Shown: one piece after another, positions 1 to 7,181 of the stretch
Numbering within the stretch: position 1 is the stretch's first letter
How the letters are laid out: each line of letters starts with the position of its first letter
Made by a program: the position numbers and the translations under genes
From: Oscillospiraceae bacterium
Lineage (GTDB): Bacteria > Bacillota > Clostridia > Oscillospirales > Oscillospiraceae
DNA length: 64,000 nucleotides
Direction: 5' to 3'
Assembly: GCA_020025595.1 (NCBI GenBank)
Contig: JAHHRV010000002.1
Location: 1 to 64,000, forward strand
Notes under the pieces: generated by a model
What the model was told of the DNA's origin: nothing
The model's database searches: none
The model's input: only the letters and a program-made list of their open reading frames with translations

Positions 1-55
1 AAATCGTGTGTACCCCACAAGGGTACCGAGGGTTCAAATCCCTCCTGCTCCGCCA
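1..55 (+). tRNA. tRNA-Ser, 3' part only (cut by window edge)
   Basis: The sequence shows a long variable arm (TACCC at 11-15 pairing with GGGTA at 21-25), a T-arm (GAGGG/CCCTC around TTCAAAT at 33-39), an acceptor 3' strand CTGCTCC, discriminator G52 and an encoded CCA at 53-55. A long variable arm with G73 fits tRNA-Ser; tRNA-Leu usually has A73. The first visible bases match what normally follows a GGA anticodon, but the anticodon lies outside the window, so the isoacceptor is a guess. Confidence 0.9.
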
Positions 56-62
56 CTTAAAG

Positions 63-100
63 ACTCGGAAGTTCTTTTGAACTTCCGAGTTTCTTTTTTT
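63..100 (+). terminator. Rho-independent terminator after tRNA-Ser
   Basis: ACTCGGAAGTTC pairs perfectly with GAACTTCCGAGT across a TTTT loop and is followed by a T-rich run. It sits 7 bases after the tRNA CCA end. Confidence 0.9.
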
Positions 101-128
101 ACCTGCAATCAGAAGAATTTCCATCTTC

Positions 129-157
129 TTGAATTCATACCCATTGCGTGCTAAAAT
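129..157 (+). promoter_or_regulatory. SigA-type promoter of the amidohydrolase
   Basis: TTGAAT (129-134) and TAAAAT (152-157) are separated by 17 bases, 30 bases before the start codon. Confidence 0.65.
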
Positions 158-187
158 GACTCTATCTTTGAGTAGGAGGTCATCATC

Positions 188-1342
188 ATGCTTTTAATTA
201 AAAATGGTTATATCAAAACAATGGCCGACTTTGAAATGGAAAACGGCTGTATCTTAATTGATGACGAGGGAAAAATCTCTGCGCTGGGCGCATACATAGA
301 CGCTCCCGAAGGCTGCCGGGTGATCGATGCCGAGGGACGGCTCGTAACTCCCGGATGCGTCGATGCCCACTGCCATATCGGTCTGGACAACGAAGCCATG
401 GGATGGGAGGGACACGATTTTAACGAAACCGTAGATCCTCTTACGCCTCAGATGCGCGCAATCGACTCCATCAATCCTCAGGACGAAGCCTTTGGGCTTG
501 CCCTGCAGGGCGGCGTCACCACCGCGTGCACAGGCCCCGGCAGCGCCAATGTGGTAGGCGGTACCTTTGCCGCAATCAAGCTCTACGGCAAACGCATCGA
601 TCACATGATTCTGAAAAATCCCATCGCCATGAAATGCGCACTGGGCGAGAACCCCAAGCGCTGCTACGGTCAGAGCGGAAAGAAAGCGCCTATGACCCGA
701 ATGGGTGTAGCTGCTCTGCTCAGAGAGCTGCTGCTCAAGACCCGGCGGTATATGGAAGATCAGCAAAACGGAAAGAATCCCGCTTTTGACATGAAGCTGG
801 AGGCCATGATTCCCGTGCTCAAAGGAGAACTGCCTCTGAAAGCACACGCACACCGTGCTGACGACATTCTGACGATTATCCGAATCGCCAAGGAGTTCAA
901 TCTGAAGCTGACTCTGGACCACTGCACCGACGGAGCCCTCATCGCAGATGAACTGGGCAGGGAAGGCTATCCCGCTTTTGTAGGCCCGTCCTTCGGCTCC
1001 AAGACGAAAATCGAGCTGGCTAACAAGAGCTTCGCAACTCCCGGTATCCTGCATAAGGCCGGTGTGGATGTGAGCATTATCACCGATGCACCTGTCATTC
1101 CTCTGCAGTATCTGCCCATGTGTGCCGGTCTTGCCGCCGCAGCGGGTCTGGACATGGCGGAAGCCTGGAAGGCCATCACCATCAATCCGGCAAAGGCTGT
1201 AGGCGTTGCCGACCGTGTAGGCTCTCTGGAGCCGGGAAAGGACGCAGACATCGTCATCTGGACTGCCGATCCTCTGACCACCATCGGAGCCCATGCCCAT
1301 ACTACCATTGTAAACGGCGAAATTGCCTATTGCGAAGATTAA
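188..1342 (+). CDS. Metal-dependent amidohydrolase (imidazolonepropionase-like)
   Basis: 384 aa amidohydrolase of the COG1228 / PF01979 type, expected to hydrolyse a C-N bond in a cyclic or acyl-amide substrate with a metal-bound water; the substrate cannot be read from the sequence. An N-terminal beta-sandwich part (MLLIKNGYIKTM) leads to the metal-binding HxH motif in VDAHCHIG (about residue 60), with further His residues near 219-221 (KAHAHRAD) and 244 (LDHCTD) and a late Asp in IITDAP. The C-terminal GKDADIVIW strand is typical of the superfamily. The start is fixed by AGGAGGT 7 bases upstream. It stands alone between two terminators and is probably monocistronic and cytoplasmic (no signal peptide). 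Confidence 0.88.
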   Translation: MLLIKNGYIKTMADFEMENGCILIDDEGKISALGAYIDAPEGCRVIDAEGRLVTPGCVDAHCHIGLDNEAMGWEGHDFNETVDPLTPQMRAIDSINPQDEAFGLALQGGVTTACTGPGSANVVGGTFAAIKLYGKRIDHMILKNPIAMKCALGENPKRCYGQSGKKAPMTRMGVAALLRELLLKTRRYMEDQQNGKNPAFDMKLEAMIPVLKGELPLKAHAHRADDILTIIRIAKEFNLKLTLDHCTDGALIADELGREGYPAFVGPSFGSKTKIELANKSFATPGILHKAGVDVSIITDAPVIPLQYLPMCAGLAAAAGLDMAEAWKAITINPAKAVGVADRVGSLEPGKDADIVIWTADPLTTIGAHAHTTIVNGEIAYCED

Positions 1343-1346
1343 AAGA

Positions 1347-1374
1347 ATCCCCACCCAAATCGGGTGGGGATTTT
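1347..1374. terminator. Bidirectional terminator between convergent genes
   Basis: ATCCCCACCC/GGGTGGGGAT hairpin followed by TTTT. It serves the amidohydrolase and lies at the 3' end of the convergent nuclease gene. Confidence 0.85.
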
Positions 1375-1376
1375 CA

Positions 1377-2099
1377 TTATGTATCGCTTTCCCAGCTGTC
1401 GCCGGTTGCATAGTCGATTTCGATTCCGGGCTGGACATTGTAGCAATAAACATGGAACATGATGCCTTCGCCTTCATCCTCTACGGAATAAGCCTCCATC
1501 TGCACGCCCCTGGCCACCAGATCATCTCCGTCATAGATGGGGGTGACCCGGTAAAGCACATGGTTCCCAGTTTCTTTCACATAGTCGGCAACCATGTTCT
1601 CAAAGGGAAGCATTCCGTCTACATTCATATAACGGGTTCCCGTGATCAGATTCAGCTCATTGGCATTTTCTCCCGCCAGCTGCCAGCCAATCAGGTGACA
1701 GCGGTTGTACAGGCTGCCGCCGGAAATGCCTTTATACTTGACGCTGTGCCAGCCGGAGGGCTTTACGCTGCTGATGCTGCCTCGTTCTTCATTCGGCATA
1801 GTGGATTCATCGATGCTGGCAAAGGCCACACCGCACCGTCCCAGATCGTCAAGAGGCGCATAGTCTTCAAATCCGCTCATCTGTTTTTCTTCATCCGTAA
1901 AGTCCGGCACATTGTCTGCAATGACCACATAGGGTTCGCCGGAATAAGCGGGAATATCCTGCAGATCTACTGTCGGTGCGTAAGGAGCTGCCGGTTCCCC
2001 AAATACGACCTCGAGCAGCGCAATCACCAGCAGCACCGCCAGTGCAAAAACCTTCTGCCAGCCCTTTAACCGGGGATTGGATTTCTTTCTCTTTGTCAT
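1377..2099 (-). CDS. DNA/RNA non-specific endonuclease, membrane-anchored or secreted
   Basis: 240 aa. A basic N-terminus (MTKRKKSNPRLKGW) precedes one hydrophobic segment (about residues 17-34), so the enzyme is predicted to sit outside the membrane as an anchored or released nuclease. The catalytic region resembles EndA/NUC1-family nucleases: YNRCHLIGWQ (about 130-140) matches the DRGH-like general-base motif, with His following the Arg-Cys pair, and the ENANELNLITGTRYMNVDGM stretch is the conserved Asn-rich metal site. Its start overlaps the stop of the upstream 131-aa gene by 4 bases, so the two are translationally coupled. Likely role: degradation of extracellular nucleic acid for nutrition or DNA uptake (inference). 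Confidence 0.88.
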   Translation of the reverse strand: MTKRKKSNPRLKGWQKVFALAVLLVIALLEVVFGEPAAPYAPTVDLQDIPAYSGEPYVVIADNVPDFTDEEKQMSGFEDYAPLDDLGRCGVAFASIDESTMPNEERGSISSVKPSGWHSVKYKGISGGSLYNRCHLIGWQLAGENANELNLITGTRYMNVDGMLPFENMVADYVKETGNHVLYRVTPIYDGDDLVARGVQMEAYSVEDEGEGIMFHVYCYNVQPGIEIDYATGDSWESDT

Positions 2100-2491
2100 C
2101 TTTGATACATCTCCATTGTAATTTTGTCATGGCTGCTTCCTGCAAAGTCCTTCTGACTTTCCAGATGCCATTGCCCGGGAAATGCAAAGCGCACATCTCC
2201 GGGGTATTCCCGGTTCCAGCGAAACAGCACAATTCGGTCAATTTTATCTGCATACGCTACATATGCATCGTCTTCTGCAAAAGCCCAGTCATCCGCACCG
2301 GCACGAGACAGATAGTCATCCGCTGCGACGATTTTTTCATCCGATCCAAACATTTTCCCGGAATAGGGGCTCATATACAGTTTGGTTTCAACCATACTGA
2401 GCAGTTTTTCCCGCAGGACACGGTCCTGGCTCTGGCGGCGATGGTTGAACTGCAGACCGAACTTGTCATCCGCACACGCAACTAAAGTCAT
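2096..2491 (-). CDS. Conserved clostridial hypothetical protein
   Basis: 131 aa soluble protein with no signal peptide. The N-terminus MTLVACADDKFGLQFNHRRQSQDRVLRE is a conserved opening I recall from a small clostridial family sometimes labelled 'ribonuclease Z'; no metallo-beta-lactamase HxHxDH motif is visible, so that label looks unsupported. It overlaps the downstream nuclease gene by ATGA, which suggests a shared operon. Function unknown. Confidence 0.7.
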   Translation of the reverse strand: MTLVACADDKFGLQFNHRRQSQDRVLREKLLSMVETKLYMSPYSGKMFGSDEKIVAADDYLSRAGADDWAFAEDDAYVAYADKIDRIVLFRWNREYPGDVRFAFPGQWHLESQKDFAGSSHDKITMEMYQR

Positions 2492-2563
2492 GTTATTTCT
2501 CCTTTTTCAGATATTTCTCTCATTTTATCGAAAAAACAATCCGGTGTCAACGGCTTTGCTCTC

Positions 2564-2592
2564 TTGACAAGAATCTTCCAATATGGTATCTT
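2564..2592 (+). promoter_or_regulatory. SigA-type promoter of valS
   Basis: Perfect TTGACA (2564-2569), 17-base spacer, weaker TATCTT (2587-2592), just upstream of the T-box leader. Confidence 0.6.
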
Positions 2593-2597
2593 TTTAG

Positions 2598-2838
2598 GGT
2601 AAAGTGCGAAGAAGGGGAGGTTCCGCCCCAAAATCTTTTCAGAGAGCGCATGGCCGGTGTGAATGCGCAAAGATTGTGTGCGGATGGTCGCCCCGGAGCA
2701 GTTTCCCTGAACGAACCAGTAGGGGAGACCGGGTATGCCCGTTACAGCAGCATGAAGTGTCCGGTTTTTGCCGGAAATTCAGGTGGTACCGCGGAAATGT
2801 GATTTTCGCCCTGAGCAGCAATGCTTGGGGCGTTTTTT
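2598..2838 (+). promoter_or_regulatory. T-box leader controlling valS
   Basis: A tRNA-sensing leader that senses uncharged tRNA-Val. Visible landmarks in order are the Stem I distal AG-bulge/GGTGTGAA loop (AGAGAG...GGTGTGAA, 2641-2663), a candidate specifier GTC (Val) at 2687-2689, the AGTAGG end of Stem I (near 2721), a Stem III-like CGGGTATGCCCG, the T-box AGGTGGTACCGCGG (2781-2794) and the intrinsic terminator CGCCCTGAGC/GCTTGGGGCG followed by T6 (2807-2836). The Val specifier agrees with the downstream gene. Uncharged tRNA should stabilise the antiterminator and allow valS expression (known mechanism). Confidence 0.93.
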
Positions 2839-2873
2839 ATTTTCAAAATTACCTAGTAAGGAGAGATATTTGT

Positions 2874-5513
2874 ATGGCAAGAGAACTGCCAAAGGTTTAC
2901 GACCCCCACGAGGTCGAATCTTCCATCTACAAGATGTGGGAAGACAATAAGTATTTCCACGCAGAACGGGACGAAAGCAAAAAGCCCTTCACCATCGTCA
3001 TGCCGCCCCCCAATGTCACCGGTCAGCTGCACATGGGCCACGCCATGGACGCAACCCTGCAGGACACCCTGATCCGTTTCAAGCGTATGCAGGGCTACAA
3101 CGCCCTCTGGATCCCCGGTGTTGACCACGCCGGCATTGCTACCCAGATCAAGGTAGAAGAGGAGCTGCGCAAGGAAGGCCTGACCCGTTATGATCTGGGC
3201 CGTGAAAAGTTCCTGGAGCGCGTCTGGGACTGGAAGCACCGCTTCGGCAACCGCATTGTCGAGCAGCAGAAGAAGCTGGGCGCAAGCTGCGACTGGGACC
3301 GTGCAAGATTCACCATGGACGACGGCTGCTCCAAGGCTGTGCGTGAAGTCTTCGTTTCCCTGTACGAAAAGGGCCTGATCTACAAGGGCAGCCGTATCAT
3401 CAACTGGTGCCCCCACTGTGTCACCGCACTGTCCGATGCCGAAGTTGAGTATGTGGACAAGCCCGGTCATCTGTGGCACATCCGTTATCCTCTGGCTGAC
3501 GGCTCCGGCGAGGTGATCATTGCCACCACCCGTCCCGAGACCATGCTGGGCGATACCGGTGTCTGCGTCAACCCCAACGACGAGCGTTACAAGGATATCG
3601 TGGGCAAGAAGGTCATTCTGCCCCTGCTGAACAAGGAAATCCCCGTGGTCGCTGACGATTACGCCGAGATGGAATTCGGTACCGGCTGCGTTAAGATGAC
3701 TCCCGCTCACGACCCCAACGACTTTGAAGTCGGTCTGCGTCACAACCTGGAGGTCATCCGTGTTCTGGACGACAACGGCAAGGTCAACGAGCTGGGCGGC
3801 AAGTACGAGGGTATGGACCGCTACGAAGCCCGTAAGGCAATCGTTGCCGATCTGGACGCAGAAGGCTATCTGGTCAAGGTTGAGGACTACTCTCACAATG
3901 TCGGCACCTGCTACCGCTGCCACAACGATGTAGAGCCCATCATCTCCGCTCAGTGGTTCGTCAAGATGAAGCCTCTGGCTGAGGAAGCAATTCGTGTGGT
4001 CAAGGACGGCGAAACCAAGTTCGTCCCCGAGCGTTTCAGCAAGACCTACCTGAACTGGATGGAAAATGTCCGTGACTGGTGTATCTCCCGTCAGCTGTGG
4101 TGGGGCCATCAGATCCCCGCATGGACCTGTGCAGACTGCGGTCACATCACCGTTTCCCGTGAGGATGCCTGCAAGTGTGAGAAGTGCGGTTCTACCAACA
4201 TCGAGCGTGATCCCGATGTTCTGGATACCTGGTTCAGCTCCGCTCTGTGGCCCTTCGAGACCCTGGGCTGGCCCGAAAAGAATGCAGATCTCGACTATTT
4301 CTATCCCACCGATGTTCTGGTCACCGGTTATGATATCATCTTCTTCTGGGTTGCCAGAATGATCTTCTCCGGCTGCGAGCACACCAAGAAGACTCCTTTC
4401 CACACCGTACTGATCCACGGTCTGGTTCGTGACGACAAGGGCAGAAAGATGTCCAAGTCTCTGGGCAACGGCATCGATCCTCTGGAAATGATCGACAAGT
4501 ACGGCTGTGACGCTCTGAGAATGAACATGGTCACCGGCAACTCTCCCGGAAACGATATGCGTTTCTATGTGGAGCGCTGCGAGGCTATGCGTAACTTTGC
4601 AAACAAGCTCTGGAATGCAAGCCGTTATGTTCTGATGAACCTGGGCGAAGACGCTGTCAACCAGCTGCCCGATGCATCCAAGCTGGAGACCGCTGACAAG
4701 TGGGTTCTGTCCAAGCTGAACACCCTCATCTCCGAGGTCACCGAGAATCTGGAGAAGTACGAGCTGGGCGTTGCTGTTCAGAAGGTCTACGACTTCATCT
4801 GGGACACCTACTGCGACTGGTATATCGAGCTGACCAAGGCAAGACTGTACTCTGAAGATGCAGAGCGCAAGCAGACTGCAATCCAGGTTCTTGTCTATGT
4901 TCTGGACCAGACCCTGCGTCTGCTGCATCCGTTCATGCCCTTCATCACCGAAGAAATCTGGCAGAGCCTGCCTCACGAGGGCGATGCTCTGATCGTTGCC
5001 AAGTGGCCTGAGTACTCCGAGGCTCTGAACTTCAAGACCGAAGAGGCTCTGATGGAGTCCGTTATGGAGGCCATCCGTTCCATCCGTAACCGCCGTGCTG
5101 AAATGAATGTTCCGCCCAGCAAGAAGGCTGCACTGTTCGTTCTGACCAGCAAGCCCCAGGTCTTTGCCGAGGGCGAAGGCTATCTGCAGAGACTGGCATA
5201 CGCCGATCAGGTGACCATTCTGGATGCAGAACCCGAGAATCTGGACGGCATGGTAACCTGCACCACCGCTGATGCAAAGCTGTATATCCCCATGGGTCAG
5301 CTGGTGGATGTCGCCAAGGAACTGGAGCGTATTGCCAAGGAGCTGGAAAAGGCTCGCAAGAACCTGGCTCAGATCGAAGGCAAGCTGAACAACGAAAAGT
5401 TCGTTTCCCGTGCCCCCGAGGCTGTTGTTGCCGGTGAAAAGGAAAAGGCCGCCAAGGCTTCCGCCCTCATCGAGCAGCTGGAGCAGAGCGAGGCTGCACT
5501 GAAAAAGCTGTAA
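2874..5513 (+). CDS. valS: Valyl-tRNA synthetase
   Basis: Class I aminoacyl-tRNA synthetase that charges tRNA-Val, about 879 aa from the chosen start. Hallmarks: [16 protein letters not shown] near residue 45 (HIGH-type), a central editing domain with [13 protein letters not shown], a zinc-knuckle-like CxxC pair (CADCGH...CEKCGS), [12 protein letters not shown] (KMSKS), an anticodon-binding domain and a C-terminal coiled-coil arm with [15 protein letters not shown]. The frame is open much further upstream through the T-box leader, but ATG 2874 has AAGGAGA 10 bases before it and begins [11 protein letters not shown], the usual ValRS start. Expression is T-box controlled; a strong terminator follows. 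Confidence 0.97.
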   Translation: MARELPKVYDPHEVESSIYKMWEDNKYFHAERDESKKPFTIVMPPPNVTGQLHMGHAMDATLQDTLIRFKRMQGYNALWIPGVDHAGIATQIKVEEELRKEGLTRYDLGREKFLERVWDWKHRFGNRIVEQQKKLGASCDWDRARFTMDDGCSKAVREVFVSLYEKGLIYKGSRIINWCPHCVTALSDAEVEYVDKPGHLWHIRYPLADGSGEVIIATTRPETMLGDTGVCVNPNDERYKDIVGKKVILPLLNKEIPVVADDYAEMEFGTGCVKMTPAHDPNDFEVGLRHNLEVIRVLDDNGKVNELGGKYEGMDRYEARKAIVADLDAEGYLVKVEDYSHNVGTCYRCHNDVEPIISAQWFVKMKPLAEEAIRVVKDGETKFVPERFSKTYLNWMENVRDWCISRQLWWGHQIPAWTCADCGHITVSREDACKCEKCGSTNIERDPDVLDTWFSSALWPFETLGWPEKNADLDYFYPTDVLVTGYDIIFFWVARMIFSGCEHTKKTPFHTVLIHGLVRDDKGRKMSKSLGNGIDPLEMIDKYGCDALRMNMVTGNSPGNDMRFYVERCEAMRNFANKLWNASRYVLMNLGEDAVNQLPDASKLETADKWVLSKLNTLISEVTENLEKYELGVAVQKVYDFIWDTYCDWYIELTKARLYSEDAERKQTAIQVLVYVLDQTLRLLHPFMPFITEEIWQSLPHEGDALIVAKWPEYSEALNFKTEEALMESVMEAIRSIRNRRAEMNVPPSKKAALFVLTSKPQVFAEGEGYLQRLAYADQVTILDAEPENLDGMVTCTTADAKLYIPMGQLVDVAKELERIAKELEKARKNLAQIEGKLNNEKFVSRAPEAVVAGEKEKAAKASALIEQLEQSEAALKKL

Positions 5514-5534
5514 GCGATCATCTGATTAAATAAA

Positions 5535-5580
5535 AAGCGTGCGTTGTAAACCGCAAGGTTGCAGCGCACGCTTATTTTTT
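5535..5580 (+). terminator. Terminator of valS
   Basis: AAGCGTGCG/CGCACGCTT with an inner AACC-GCAA-GGTT hairpin (GCAA tetraloop) and a T-rich tail. Confidence 0.9.
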
Positions 5581-5597
5581 TACTTTCCCTCTTCCGA

Positions 5598-5621
5598 CGG
5601 AATATTCATTACCCTGGGAAT
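5598..5621 (+). promoter_or_regulatory. Candidate SigH-type promoter of the spoIIA operon
   Basis: CGGAATA at 5598-5604 resembles the SigH -35 (AGGAATT) and GGGAAT at 5616-5621 resembles the -10 (GAAT), about 40 bases before the spoIIAA start. SigH control of spoIIA is established in Bacillus; the match here is approximate. Confidence 0.4.
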
Positions 5622-5659
5622 ATACTAAAACCATCAGATTACCAAAGGAGGTTAAATCT

Positions 5660-5974
5660 ATGAACTTTACCAGTTTTCTGCAAGATGGAAAACTCACAAT
5701 TGCCCTGTCCGGCGAGATCGATCACCACAGAGCCCGGGCCTATATTGATAAAATCGCAGCCAAAATCGAGGCCTACACCCCGGAAGAATGCATTCTGGAC
5801 TTCAGCGATGTTACCTTTGTGGACTCATCCGGAATTGCCGTTGTTATCAACTCCATGCGCAGAATGGCCCAGATCGAAGGTACTCTTTCAATGACCGGAA
5901 TCGGGGAACAGCCCATGCGGGTGTTCCGCACATCCGGAATCGATAAACTGGTACACATCAAGGAGGCTGTGTAG
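5660..5974 (+). CDS. spoIIAA: Anti-sigma F factor antagonist SpoIIAA
   Basis: 104 aa single STAS domain. In the forespore, unphosphorylated SpoIIAA displaces SigF from SpoIIAB. The phosphorylatable serine sits in the motif FVDSSGIAVV (about residues 53-62), and the N-terminal SGEIDHHRAR is typical of SpoIIAA. AAAGGAGG lies 8-10 bases before the ATG. First gene of the spoIIAA-spoIIAB-sigF operon: its TAG stop directly abuts the spoIIAB ATG. Length is close to the Bacillus protein. Confidence 0.95.
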   Translation: MNFTSFLQDGKLTIALSGEIDHHRARAYIDKIAAKIEAYTPEECILDFSDVTFVDSSGIAVVINSMRRMAQIEGTLSMTGIGEQPMRVFRTSGIDKLVHIKEAV

Positions 5975-6406
5975 ATGAAATTTGAAAACTTTATGATTTT
6001 GGAATTTCCCAGTAAATCCACCAACGAGGCTTTCGCACGAAGCGCCGTAGCCTGCTTTGCCGCACAGCTCGACCCGACTCTGGAGGAGCTTGAGGACATC
6101 CGCACCGCAGTATCAGAAGCGGTAACCAACTGCATTGTCCACGCCTATCCCGATTCCTACGGTATGATCACACTGCGCTGCCGGATTCTGAAGGACAACA
6201 TTCTGGATATTGTCGTCAAGGACAAAGGTGTCGGCATCCCCGATATTGACCAGGCCAGACGCCCCATGTTCACCACGGGCGGTGCCGATCGCAGCGGCAT
6301 GGGCTTTACCATCATGGAAAGCTTCATGACCACATTAGAGATCACTTCCAGTCCTGAAAAGGGGACCACCGTACATATGCGGCGTCGCATCCAAAGGCGC
6401 GTATGA
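5975..6406 (+). CDS. spoIIAB: Anti-sigma F factor / serine kinase SpoIIAB
   Basis: 143 aa GHKL-type ATPase that binds and holds SigF and phosphorylates SpoIIAA. Visible ATP-site motifs are the N box EAVTNCIVHAY (about 48-58), the G1 box DKGVGIPDIDQA (about 85-96) and the G2-like GADRSGMGFTIM (about 106-117). It starts at the base after the spoIIAA stop and overlaps sigF by ATGA, so the three proteins are translationally coupled. Confidence 0.95.
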   Translation: MKFENFMILEFPSKSTNEAFARSAVACFAAQLDPTLEELEDIRTAVSEAVTNCIVHAYPDSYGMITLRCRILKDNILDIVVKDKGVGIPDIDQARRPMFTTGGADRSGMGFTIMESFMTTLEITSSPEKGTTVHMRRRIQRRV

Positions 6407-7107
6407 CCCATACCGAGGAACTGATCCGCCTGTCTCAGACCGGGGACAAAGAGGCAGGGGAGACTTTGGTACAGGAAAACAGCGGTCTGATCTGGTCTGT
6501 GGCAAAGCGTTTCATCGGCAGGGGAGCCGAAGCAGAAGACCTGTATCAGCTGGGCTGTCTGGGGTTTCTGAAGGCGGTGGAGGGGTTTGATCTGGAATAC
6601 GGGACCCAGTTTTCAACCTATGCCGTTCCGAAAATCGCAGGAGAGATCCGAAGATTTCTGCGGGATGACGGTGCCATCAAGGTGTCACGCACCATCAAAG
6701 AGCATTCAGCAACCATCAAAACCACCAGAAGCAAGCTTTCCAATGTGTTTGGCCGGGAGCCGACCATCAACGAAATCGCAGAGCACACCGGGCTGACTCC
6801 CGAGGAAATCGCACTGGCAGAAACTGCGACAAAAGAGGTGGAATCCATCCAGCGGGAATCCGGGGAAGAGGGATTCACTCTGGAAAATGTCCTCACCGAT
6901 ACAGAGTCAGAAGAGCGGATGGTGGAGAAAATTGCGCTCCGGCAGGCCATCGACGAGCTTCCGGAACGGGAGAAAATGGTCATCAGCCTGCGATATTTCC
7001 ACGGGCTGACCCAGGACCGCATTGCCAAGGTCCTGAGCGTCAGTCAGGTTCAGGTTTCCCGAATCGAGAAAAAAGCAATTGCACATTTGCGGGAGCGGAT
7101 CGAATAA
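6403..7107 (+). CDS. sigF: Sporulation sigma factor SigF
   Basis: 234 aa sigma-70 family factor that starts the forespore-specific programme. Region 2 contains EDLYQLGCLGFLKAVEGFD and YGTQFSTYAVPKIAGEIRRFLRDDG (-10 recognition and core binding), region 3 has the EIAEHTGLTPEEI helix-turn-helix, and region 4 ends LTQDRIAKVLSVSQVQVSRIEKKAIAHLRE (-35 recognition). Overlaps the end of spoIIAB. No terminator is visible before pcrA, 74 bases downstream. Confidence 0.96.
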   Translation: MTHTEELIRLSQTGDKEAGETLVQENSGLIWSVAKRFIGRGAEAEDLYQLGCLGFLKAVEGFDLEYGTQFSTYAVPKIAGEIRRFLRDDGAIKVSRTIKEHSATIKTTRSKLSNVFGREPTINEIAEHTGLTPEEIALAETATKEVESIQRESGEEGFTLENVLTDTESEERMVEKIALRQAIDELPEREKMVISLRYFHGLTQDRIAKVLSVSQVQVSRIEKKAIAHLRERIE

Positions 7108-7181
7108 AGGGCTTTACCTTTGAGCCTTTTTGCGGTAAAATAGCCATAGAATATTTTTGAAAGAAATAGATAGGTGACACC

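Noticed and set aside
1323..2069. Forward 248-codon frame opposite the nuclease
   Set aside because: Antisense shadow; the reverse-strand nuclease has clear motifs and a coupled upstream gene.
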